From assembly GCA_937967665.1 (NCBI GenBank), contig CALBSZ010000556.1, forward strand, positions 1-6,296: a stretch of DNA of 6,296 nucleotides. Direction: 5' to 3'. The translations under genes and the position numbers were made by a program. The number at the start of each line of letters is the position of its first letter. Within the stretch, counting starts at the first letter, position 1. This stretch comes from an uncultured Planctomycetaceae bacterium (GTDB taxonomy: Bacteria > Planctomycetota > Planctomycetia > Pirellulales > Pirellulaceae). The notes beneath the pieces were generated by a model, which was given only the letters and a program-made list of their open reading frames with translations, searched no databases and was not told the origin of the DNA. Below are positions 1 through 5,113 of the stretch, in pieces.

Positions 1-51
1 ACGGAGTCGCGGAACTACGGCGGGACCCCGCGAACACAGTCGCGGAACGAC
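1..51. repeat. Degenerate copies of the GTCGCGGGAC REP-like repeat
   Basis: Two imperfect units of the repeat family also found at 4982-5077 lie just before the esterase gene. Positions 1-18 match 5059-5076 at 16 of 18 bases; the unit is cut by the window edge. Positions 26-51 match 5051-5076 at 20 of 26 bases and can still fold, with CCGCGA (28-33) pairing TCGCGG (40-45) around a 6-base loop. The core GTCGCGG recurs 34 bases apart. The substitutions suggest an older, decayed insertion than the copy at 4982-5077. Its effect on the downstream gene is unknown. Confidence 0.6.
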
Positions 52-78
52 AAGGGGATCGCAAAAAAAGGACGACCC

Positions 79-918
79 ATGTTGAATTCGACGCTACTCT
101 TCTTGTGCCTGGCAGCGGTTTCACAGGACGCTGCGAAATACGATTTTGACACACGCGAGAACATCGTGTACGCGAAAGTTGGTGAACACGAGCTGCGGCT
201 GGACGCCTTTGTTCCCAAGAAAGACGAGACTTATCCGGCGATACTGGTGATTCACGGCGGCGCGTGGCGCCATGGCAACCGCAAGCAGTTGCGCAGCTAT
301 GCAAAGTCCCTGGCGGCGATGGGGTTTGTCTGTTTCGCCATCGACTACCGTTTGGCACCGGAACACAAGTTTCCAGCTCAGATTGACGATTGCCGCGCCG
401 CCTTAAAGTGGGTCCGCCGTCAGGCGGCGAAGTATAAGGTGGATGCAAGACGAGTCGGCGCGATTGGTTATTCGGCCGGCGGGCACCTGACCGCGCTGTT
501 GGCGACCACGGGCGAGGCAGCGAACGACAAGAACGGCAACATCGATACCAGGCTACAAGCGGCAGCCGCCGGGGGAGCGCCTACCGATTTCCGCACGTTT
601 CCAGATAACGGGAGATGGGCCGAATATTTCATGGGAGGCGACCTCGATGAAGTTCCTGAAAAATTTCGCGACGCGTCCCCCGCGGCGTTCGTCGATGCCA
701 GCGATCCGCCGATCTTTTTCTTCAACGGCACCAACGACCTGCTGGTACCGCTCGTCTGGACCGAAGCCTGCTATCGGGCACTGAGTGACGCCGGAGTCCG
801 CACTGAACTCTACAAAGTGGAAGGAGCCGGCCACTTGCAAGCCGCCCTCAACGCCAACGCCCTGATCAGGGCGTACGAATTTCTCAAGCGCGAACTGCAG
901 GATAAACAGCCGAAGTGA
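79..918 (+). CDS. Alpha/beta-hydrolase esterase (HSL / BD-FAE-like carboxylesterase)
   Basis: This 279-residue protein is a serine hydrolase of the alpha/beta-hydrolase fold, close to the hormone-sensitive-lipase and acetyl-xylan or feruloyl esterase groups, so it probably cleaves an ester bond in a small or carbohydrate-linked substrate. All landmarks are visible in order: the oxyanion-hole motif HGGAW (59-63), DYRLAPE (89-95), the nucleophile elbow GYSAGGH with Ser132 (130-136), a probable acid Asp220 in GTNDLLVP, and a probable catalytic His252 in EGAGH. Residues 4-14 form a short hydrophobic stretch that could be a signal peptide, but there is no basic residue before it, so export is uncertain. 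The start is supported by AAGGA at 68-72, six bases upstream of the ATG. The length is normal for the family. No gene partner can be seen upstream, and the next gene is more than 600 bases away. The exact substrate cannot be told from the sequence. Confidence 0.92.
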   Translation: MLNSTLLFLCLAAVSQDAAKYDFDTRENIVYAKVGEHELRLDAFVPKKDETYPAILVIHGGAWRHGNRKQLRSYAKSLAAMGFVCFAIDYRLAPEHKFPAQIDDCRAALKWVRRQAAKYKVDARRVGAIGYSAGGHLTALLATTGEAANDKNGNIDTRLQAAAAGGAPTDFRTFPDNGRWAEYFMGGDLDEVPEKFRDASPAAFVDASDPPIFFFNGTNDLLVPLVWTEACYRALSDAGVRTELYKVEGAGHLQAALNANALIRAYEFLKRELQDKQPK

Positions 919-971
919 TCGCGGGGCTTTTGACACGAGCTGCCCGCTGCTATTGCCGCAGAGCGAAGCCT

Positions 972-989
972 GACAGTAATTGTACTGTC
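972..989. other. Perfect 7-bp hairpin / palindrome downstream of esterase gene
   Basis: GACAGTA (972-978) and TACTGTC (983-989) are perfect reverse complements around the 4-base loop ATTG. It lies 53 bases after the esterase stop codon. No run of T follows, so it is not a standard intrinsic terminator. It could be a weak transcript 3' end, an mRNA-stabilising hairpin, or a dyad for a DNA-binding protein. The AT-rich stem stands out from the GC-rich surroundings. Confidence 0.4.
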
Positions 990-1193
990 GAACCAAGGAT
1001 CTCGTGGCTGTTCTTGCGAAGCTTCGGATCGCCAGCCGCGCAGTTGTATTCAAAGGCAGTCCAAGACGTGGTCGAATCGCTATTGTGGGCCGACGACGAA
1101 AACCGTGGAAACGAACTAGGGGGTCGTCCAAGCAAAGCATGTCGGCGTTGGGCTAAACGCTATCGGGGTTTCTCAGGTTCCTGATCGGTTTCA

Positions 1194-1325
1194 CGGCGGC
1201 TAGAAGCCACCGCTACGCGTAAACACGCAATCCACAATAGTAGCGGTGGCATCCTGCCGCCTAGTATTTGTAGCGGTGGCATCCTGCCGCCGAATGATTC
1301 TATAGTGGCATCCTGCCGCCGAATG
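1194..1325. repeat. TAGCGGTGGC dispersed repeat: three direct copies plus one inverted copy
   Basis: Copies at 1240-1261 and 1270-1291 are identical over 22 bases. A third, shortened copy at 1303-1320 has lost the CGG near its start. Copies 2 and 3 share 21 identical bases (1276-1296 and 1305-1325), including the GAATG tail. The repeat period is 30 then 29 bases. A fourth copy lies in the opposite direction at 1194-1216, matching copy 1 at 19 of 22 positions, so 1194-1216 and 1240-1261 could form a long stem with a loop of 23 bases. The units lie outside any gene and resemble short repeats I recall as scattered between genes in planctomycete genomes. They are too few, and their spacers too short and uniform, for a CRISPR array. 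Confidence 0.85.
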
Positions 1326-1526
1326 TCTTTTTTCCCAGGGGCCGCGACACTGTGCTGTAGAACGAAGGGCTACTCAAAATCAACCGACTGGAATTCTGCG
1401 ATTTGGTGTGCCCTTTTCCCTTTCGATTTCTTACCATATACCGGTTCACAACCAGCGGTCCGCCGATAGAACATCCTTCACCAGGAACGCTGATTCCATA
1501 CACGCGCGGTATTTTGAGAACGAGAA

Positions 1527-1532
1527 AGGAAG
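1527..1532 (+). promoter_or_regulatory. Ribosome binding site fixing the rhomboid start
   Basis: AGGAAG at 1527-1532, with AGGA six bases before the ATG at 1537, is a good Shine-Dalgarno match. It supports translation from 1537 rather than from an in-frame GTG at 1408, which has no such site and would add 43 residues with no membrane or domain features. Confidence 0.75.
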
Positions 1533-1536
1533 CAGA

Positions 1537-2520
1537 ATGGGACTGTCGGATCGCGATTATTATTCTCGCGAAGAGCAGCCGATGGGCTATCAGATGCGTC
1601 GACCGCAGTCGATGATCATCAAGATCGTGATTGTCAACGTGGCCTTTTTTGTGGCGAATTTCCTGTTTGGCGGCAAAGAGAACGCCGTCACAAACTTCTT
1701 GTCACTCAACTCCGATACGTTGCTGCATCCGACCGAGTGGTGGAAGTTCCTGACTTGCGGGTTTGCGCACAGTCCCGGCGGATTACAGCATATCGGCTTC
1801 AACATGCTGTCTCTCTGGTTTCTGGGCCAGGATGTGGAACGCCGCTACGGCAGCAACGAATTCCTGCGGATCTATTTGATAGCCCTGGTCCTGGGAAGTG
1901 TTTTCTGGAGTGCAACGCATTTCAACCAGGTTACCATTGTGCGGATCGATGACATGGCCAACAGTTCCGTCGTGTCGGCGGAGGAGGTTCCTGCCGACGC
2001 CACGTGGCTCGAGATCGGCGACCCGAAAGTCGTGGGCGCCTACTACAAGATTCAGCCGCAACTGCTGGGCGCGTCGGGCGCCGTCACGGCCATTGTCATG
2101 CTGTTCGTATTCAACTTCCCGAAGCGTATGCTGCTGCTCATGTTCGTCATTCCGGTACCGGCCTGGGTCGTGGGCGTGTTGATCATCGCCGTCAATGTGT
2201 TCGCCGTGAAACCGGTTTCCACGGATGCGGCAATCGCCTACGATGTGCATTTGGTCGGTGCCGCCGTGGCGGCGATCTACTTTTACGGCAAGCTTGATTT
2301 TGGCAGGATGTGGCCCTCGCAATGGTCGGGGCTGCTGAAACGCCGGCCCAAGCTGCGCGTCGTGGACCCGGAAGACTACGAACGTGCGTACCGCCAGCAG
2401 GATGACGAAGCGGATCGGATTCTGCAAAAGCTCCACCAACAGGGTGAAGGCAGCTTAACGTCGCGCGAACGCAAGATACTGGAAGAGTATTCGCGCCGCA
2501 TGCGGCAGAAACACCGTTGA
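1537..2520 (+). CDS. Rhomboid-family intramembrane serine protease with C-terminal helical domain
   Basis: A 327-residue inner-membrane protein with about six hydrophobic segments (near residues 26-44, 85-98, 108-125, 180-194, 198-224 and 231-250). It carries the rhomboid signature: H85-x3-N89 in the second segment, nucleophile Ser180 in GASG, and His238 in VHLVGAA of the last segment. It should therefore be an active protease cutting other membrane proteins within the bilayer. Between the third and fourth segments lies a polar loop of about 50 residues (128-177) that is longer than in minimal rhomboids. After the membrane core comes a basic linker and a charged helical tail (about 270-327) with RILQKLHQQGEGSLTSRERKILEEYSRR, which resembles the small DUF6576-type tail found on many bacterial rhomboids. 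The ATG at 1537 has a good ribosome site, and the resulting N-terminus (MGLSDRDYYSRE) resembles planctomycete relatives as I remember them. The FAH gene follows after 32 bases, suggesting one transcript, but no functional link is evident. Confidence 0.93.
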   Translation: MGLSDRDYYSREEQPMGYQMRRPQSMIIKIVIVNVAFFVANFLFGGKENAVTNFLSLNSDTLLHPTEWWKFLTCGFAHSPGGLQHIGFNMLSLWFLGQDVERRYGSNEFLRIYLIALVLGSVFWSATHFNQVTIVRIDDMANSSVVSAEEVPADATWLEIGDPKVVGAYYKIQPQLLGASGAVTAIVMLFVFNFPKRMLLLMFVIPVPAWVVGVLIIAVNVFAVKPVSTDAAIAYDVHLVGAAVAAIYFYGKLDFGRMWPSQWSGLLKRRPKLRVVDPEDYERAYRQQDDEADRILQKLHQQGEGSLTSRERKILEEYSRRMRQKHR

Positions 2521-2552
2521 GCTGATCCCAAAAAATCAATCAGGAAAGCGAA

Positions 2553-3353
2553 ATGAAGATCATTCGATATCTCGATCCGGCCGGCGAAACCCACTTCGGC
2601 CGGCAACACGACGATGGTTCCATCACGCGTCTGGAGGGTTGCATCTACAGCTCGCAGCAAGATACCGGAGAAGCGGCCGATGTGGCGAAGCGGTTGACGC
2701 CCATGACGCCCAAAACGATCCTCTGCATCGGACTCAACTATCGCAAGCATGCGGAAGAGGGCGGGAAACCGATTCCCGAGCACCCTGTGTTGTTCATGAA
2801 GATGCCCAGTTGCGCTCAGCACCCCGGTGACCCGATTCTGTTGCCCACGCACTTGAAGAGCGATTCGGTCGACTACGAATGCGAACTCGCCGTCGTGATC
2901 GGCAAACGCTGCAAAAATGCAACCGCGGAGAATGCCCTGGACCATGTGTTGGGTTACACTTGCGCCAACGACGTGAGCGCCCGGGACTGGCAAGCCAAGT
3001 TCGGCGGCGGCCAGTGGTGCCGAGGAAAAACGTTCGATACGTTTTGTCCGCTGGGCCCATGCCTGGTCACCACCGACGAAATCGCCAATCCCAACGGCCT
3101 GCAAATCAAGACGATCTTGAACGGCGAAACCGTGCAGGACTGGAGCACGGCGGACATGATTTTCGACGTGCCCACCTTGATCGCTTTTCTCAGCGGCAGC
3201 ACCGTGCTGGAACCGGGTACCGTGATCCTGACGGGCACCCCGCACGGCGTCGGGTTCGCCCGCCAGCCGCCGGTGTTCCTGAAGCATGGCGACACGGTCA
3301 CCATCGAAGTACCGGAAATCGGTCAGCTGACCAATCCCGTGCAAGACGAGTAG
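2553..3353 (+). CDS. Fumarylacetoacetate hydrolase (FAH) superfamily enzyme
   Basis: This 266-residue cytoplasmic enzyme belongs to the FAH superfamily. Members use a divalent metal to hydrolyse, hydrate, isomerise or decarboxylate oxo-acids such as fumarylacetoacetate, acylpyruvates or 2-oxohept-3-ene-dioate. Visible landmarks are IGLNYRKHAEE (59-69), with a His66-Glu69 pair like the catalytic dyad of small FAHD1-type members; metal ligands Glu109 and Glu111 in DYECELAVVIGK and Asp140 in ANDVSARD; Lys159 in RGKTFDTFCPLGP; and the C-terminal TGTPHGVG (227-234). A short N-terminal domain (1-50) precedes the core, a normal arrangement. AGGA at 2542-2545, seven bases before the ATG, supports the start. 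It lies 32 bases behind the rhomboid gene and faces the nuclease-like gene tail to tail. The subgroup and true substrate cannot be assigned from sequence alone. Many genome annotations would call it a 2-hydroxyhepta-2,4-diene-1,7-dioate isomerase-type protein, but that name should not be trusted. Confidence 0.95.
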   Translation: MKIIRYLDPAGETHFGRQHDDGSITRLEGCIYSSQQDTGEAADVAKRLTPMTPKTILCIGLNYRKHAEEGGKPIPEHPVLFMKMPSCAQHPGDPILLPTHLKSDSVDYECELAVVIGKRCKNATAENALDHVLGYTCANDVSARDWQAKFGGGQWCRGKTFDTFCPLGPCLVTTDEIANPNGLQIKTILNGETVQDWSTADMIFDVPTLIAFLSGSTVLEPGTVILTGTPHGVGFARQPPVFLKHGDTVTIEVPEIGQLTNPVQDE

Positions 3354-3384
3354 CCCTGTTGCAACGCAAATTGGACGGCACGAT

Positions 3385-4071
3385 TCAAGCCGCAGCGGAT
3401 CGCCCTGGCCGAGCGAATTTGTAGAGCAAGGCGTTACCTTGTTTGCCAACCACCTTGGCCGCTCCCATTTCACGCAGGCAGTAGGTGATCCGCTGAGCAA
3501 TCCAGCGCTCAATCTCCATCGATTCAGCCACGTGGCCTGTATGAAACGGTTTGGGCAAGTCGCCCGGTAGCAACGCAATCAGGTCGGCGGCCGTCCGGAA
3601 GCGATGGATCTTGTCCATCTTCACGAGTTTGCAATCTTCCACCTCGTAGTCGTTTTCACGCCGACGCCGCCGTCGCCCGTGCCCGGGATACCGCCATTCT
3701 TCGACATGCACCAAGGCGGCTTCCAGGGTGAGGTTCGGATGCGGGAACGCGCGGGTGAAATAGACGAGTTCGTCAAACAGAGCCAGGATCGTTTCCCGCT
3801 TGGGACTCATGCGGCGTGACAAAACCCTGCCGGCGCGGCGATCCTGGCGAATGAGTTTCTTGGAAGCAATGATCGGCTTCACCACCAGCACGCGATGCTG
3901 CCGGGTCAAATCCTGGATCTTGTCGCGAATGGCCGCCAGGCTGCCGTGCTGGATCTCGACCAGTTCGTCATCGCACACGACATCAATCCGGTAACTGCCC
4001 AGCGGCACTTCCAACCGCGCATCTTTGTCCGCGTAGATCTCTTTCAGTTCTCGGTGCAGGGAAGTTTCCAT
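3385..4071 (-). CDS. Uncharacterised protein: PD-(D/E)XK-like nuclease fold with winged-helix-like C-terminus
   Basis: A 228-residue protein that I recognise only as a family recurrent in planctomycetes, without an assigned function. Residues 2-70 read as the helix-strand-strand-strand-helix-strand core of PD-(D/E)XK nucleases: helix SLHRELKEIY, strand ARLEVPLG, strand YRIDVV, strand ELVEIQ, helix LAAIRDKIQDLTRQ, strand HRVLVVKPI. Asp30, Glu39 and Gln41 fall where the catalytic D...E-x-K triad would be; an E-x-Q form is known in BglII. Glu8 in the first helix could be a further metal ligand. A stretch rich in Arg (133-138) precedes a C-terminal segment (about 174-219, ending GKQGNALLYKF) that looks like a winged-helix DNA-binding unit. 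The ATG at 4071 is chosen because the fold begins directly there; an upstream GTG at 4194 would overlap pyrE and add 41 low-complexity residues. The ribosome site is weak (AGG two bases from ATG). It lies 100 bases behind pyrE in the same direction. The nuclease role is inference. Confidence 0.85.
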   Translation of the reverse strand: METSLHRELKEIYADKDARLEVPLGSYRIDVVCDDELVEIQHGSLAAIRDKIQDLTRQHRVLVVKPIIASKKLIRQDRRAGRVLSRRMSPKRETILALFDELVYFTRAFPHPNLTLEAALVHVEEWRYPGHGRRRRRRENDYEVEDCKLVKMDKIHRFRTAADLIALLPGDLPKPFHTGHVAESMEIERWIAQRITYCLREMGAAKVVGKQGNALLYKFARPGRSAAA

Positions 4072-4101
4072 GACCTGGCGGACCTGCCGGGAACTCGCTG
4101 G

Positions 4102-4131
4102 AAAAAGTCGCTTCGCCTGGAATGGCGGCGA
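4102..4131 (-). terminator. Possible weak terminator after pyrE
   Basis: Read on the - strand, TCGCC (4131-4127) can pair with GGCGA (4117-4113) around a 9-base loop, and a run of five T follows at 4106-4102. The stem is only five pairs, and six bases separate it from the T run, so it is a marginal terminator. If it works only partly, the downstream nuclease-like gene would be expressed by read-through from pyrE. Confidence 0.25.
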
Positions 4132-4171
4132 GACACACGGTATCGCGCCCGTTGTCAGAGCGAAGGGCGGA

Positions 4172-4723
4172 TTACTTTGCCGTTTCGATACCAAAATCTT
4201 GTATCGTCAACAGCGTCCGCAATTCATAGCCTTTTTCCGCAAACGCCTGCTTGCCGCCTTCCAGGCGATCAATAATCGCGATAACTCCCGCCACTTTCAG
4301 CCCGCAGGCTTCCACCTTTTCGATGGCCTGCAGCGAACTCCCGCCGGTGGTGACCACGTCCTCGACGATGACAACCGTTTGACCCTCGGAAACGGGTCCT
4401 TCCACGTCCCGACCCGTCCCATGCTGCTTGCTCTCTTTGCGGACAATGAAACCTGCTAGCGAGATGCCTCGTTGGCCGGCGACCGTAATGACGGCTGCCG
4501 TGATGGGGTCGGCCCCGATTGCCATGCCCCCTACGGCGTCAGGGAGGTCATCGCCCAGCAATTCCAGAATCCCCTCGGCAATCAAATTCGCTCCGCGGGA
4601 ATCGAGGGTGACTTTGCGGCAATCGAGATAGAAGGAGGCTTTTTTTCCTGACGCCAACGTGAAGTCGCCAAACTTCAATGCCTTCTCGCGAATCAAGGCT
4701 ATCAGGGCTTGTTTGTCGTACAT
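4172..4723 (-). CDS. pyrE: Orotate phosphoribosyltransferase
   Basis: A 183-residue cytoplasmic enzyme that joins orotate to PRPP to give orotidine 5'-phosphate, the fifth step of de novo UMP synthesis; it normally acts as a dimer. The N-terminal FGDFTLASGKKASFYLDCR (18-36) is the typical orotate-site region. GFIVRKESKQHGTG (91-104) covers the flexible catalytic loop with its lysines. VVIVEDVVTTGGSS (117-130) is the PRPP-binding motif of type I phosphoribosyltransferases, with the adjacent Glu121-Asp122 pair intact. Start: ATG at 4723 is preferred to an in-frame GTG at 4777 because AAGGGG lies eight bases before it and the protein then has the usual length. No other pyrimidine gene is in the window. 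The upstream intergenic region has a stem-loop that could be a terminator of the preceding gene or a leader element of this one. The nuclease-like gene follows 100 bases downstream on the same strand. Confidence 0.96.
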   Translation of the reverse strand: MYDKQALIALIREKALKFGDFTLASGKKASFYLDCRKVTLDSRGANLIAEGILELLGDDLPDAVGGMAIGADPITAAVITVAGQRGISLAGFIVRKESKQHGTGRDVEGPVSEGQTVVIVEDVVTTGGSSLQAIEKVEACGLKVAGVIAIIDRLEGGKQAFAEKGYELRTLLTIQDFGIETAK

Positions 4724-4835
4724 CGCGGCATCCCCTTCTTTCGAAAAAGCACGTTTTAGTGGGTTGGAGCGTAACACGGCGCCGCGTCGTTGAGAAGAGC
4801 CCCGGTATCGAGTGACAGCGGGCCCGATGGAGCCA

Positions 4836-4885
4836 GAAAAGAAGCGGCGACAACGGATGTCGAGTCCGCGCGGGTCACCGCTTCT
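4836..4885 (-). terminator. Stem-loop with T-rich tail (terminator of propeller gene or pyrE leader element)
   Basis: On the - strand, 4885-4874 (AGAAGCGGTGAC) pairs with 4851-4840 (GTCGCCGCTTCT) over 12 positions, with one mismatch that would be a G-U pair in RNA. The loop is 22 bases. The stem ends directly in TTTCTGG, so the sequence CTTCTTTTCTGG gives a modest T-rich tail. It lies 229 bases after the propeller gene stop and 117 bases before the pyrE start. It may end the propeller transcript; if pyrE is transcribed from further upstream, it could act as an attenuator. Confidence 0.45.
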
Positions 4886-4981
4886 GGAGCGAGTCGTACG
4901 GCTTCGCTAACTTTTTAACCGCACCTCGGGTATGCGATTAACCAGTGCCATTTGCCGTTAGCAGCTTCACGCAGCCCTCTT

Positions 4982-5077
4982 TGCCGTCGTCCCGCGACTC
5001 TGCTGCCGTCGTCCCGCGACTCCGTTCGCGGGATATGGTTTGCAGGTGTGTCCCGCGAGCGGAGTCGCGGGACTACA
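4982..5077. repeat. REP-like element: two mirror-image hairpins plus a half copy
   Basis: Hairpin 1 (5012-5033) is TCCCGCGA, a 6-base loop, then TCGCGGGA. Hairpin 2 (5051-5072) has the same perfect 8-bp stem and 6-base loop. Each 22-base unit is the reverse complement of the other at 21 of 22 bases, and the match extends outward to 24 of 27 (5007-5033 against 5051-5077). They are separated by 17 bases. A 19-base direct copy of the left flank and first arm (4982-5000, repeated at 5004-5022, period 22) lies just before hairpin 1. Two palindromes in opposite orientation resemble enterobacterial REP/BIME units in layout, though not in sequence. Decayed relatives occur at 1-51. Confidence 0.85.
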
Positions 5078-5099
5078 GGGGCAAGCGGAAGACGATGCA

Positions 5100-5112
5100 C
5101 GCCCGCGGGGCG
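5100..5112. other. Short GC-rich hairpin next to propeller gene stop codon
   Basis: CGCCC (5100-5104) and GGGCG (5108-5112) are perfect complements around a 3-base loop, one base from the stop codon of the gene at 5114. There is no T run after it on either strand. It may protect the mRNA end or help termination, but it could be chance in GC-rich sequence. Confidence 0.3.
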
Positions 5113-5113
5113 A

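Larger units (their letters stand above)
919..1536. other. Gene-free region between esterase and rhomboid genes
   Basis: About 620 bases without a convincing gene. It holds a perfect hairpin at 972-989, an inverted plus tandem cluster of TAGCGGTGGC repeats at 1194-1325, and the untranslated leader of the rhomboid gene with its ribosome binding site at 1527-1530. A + strand frame opens with GTG at 915 and runs to 1184, but it has no recognisable domain. I could not pick out a convincing -35/-10 promoter pair, although one for the rhomboid gene should lie between about 1326 and 1520. Confidence 0.6.
4724..5113. other. Gene-free region between propeller gene and pyrE
   Basis: About 390 bases with no credible gene. 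In - strand order it contains a short GC-rich hairpin directly after the propeller gene stop (5100-5112), the REP-like repeat pair (4982-5077), a 12-bp stem-loop followed by a T-rich stretch (4885-4840), and the pyrE ribosome site AAGGGG (4737-4732). Small open frames across 4945-5208 read through the repeats in two frames and are artefacts. The pyrE promoter is expected here, but I could not identify it with confidence. Confidence 0.6.

Noticed and set aside
553..1140. 195-residue - strand frame over the esterase end and the following gap
   Set aside because: Mostly antisense to a well-supported alpha/beta-hydrolase with intact catalytic motifs; no protein features of its own.
915..1184. 89-residue + strand frame starting with GTG that overlaps the esterase stop codon
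   Set aside because: No recognisable domain, many Cys/Arg/Ser residues of the kind produced by non-coding GC-rich DNA, no ribosome site beyond the coupling overlap, and it contains the perfect hairpin at 972-989. A decayed gene remnant cannot be excluded.
1240..1325. Possible CRISPR array (22-base repeats at 30-base period)
   Set aside because: Spacers would be only about 8 bases, one repeat is shortened, one copy is inverted, and no cas genes are present.
1783..2439. 218-residue - strand frame rich in His, Arg and Asp
   Set aside because: Antisense shadow of the rhomboid membrane core; composition reflects reversed hydrophobic codons.
3354..3384. Possible bidirectional terminator between the convergent FAH and nuclease-like genes
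   Set aside because: Only the short palindrome GTTGCAAC and no T run are present in the 31-base gap; no stable stem-loop was found.
2376..3578. 400-residue - strand frame, longer than any real gene in the window
   Set aside because: It is antisense to the whole FAH gene and runs into the ends of the rhomboid and nuclease-like genes. Both sense proteins carry clear family motifs, whereas this frame has none; such long shadows are common in GC-rich codon usage.
4072..4194. Longer N-terminus for the nuclease-like protein, starting at GTG 4194
   Set aside because: The added 41 residues are low-complexity, overlap pyrE, and precede a natural ATG at which the predicted fold begins.
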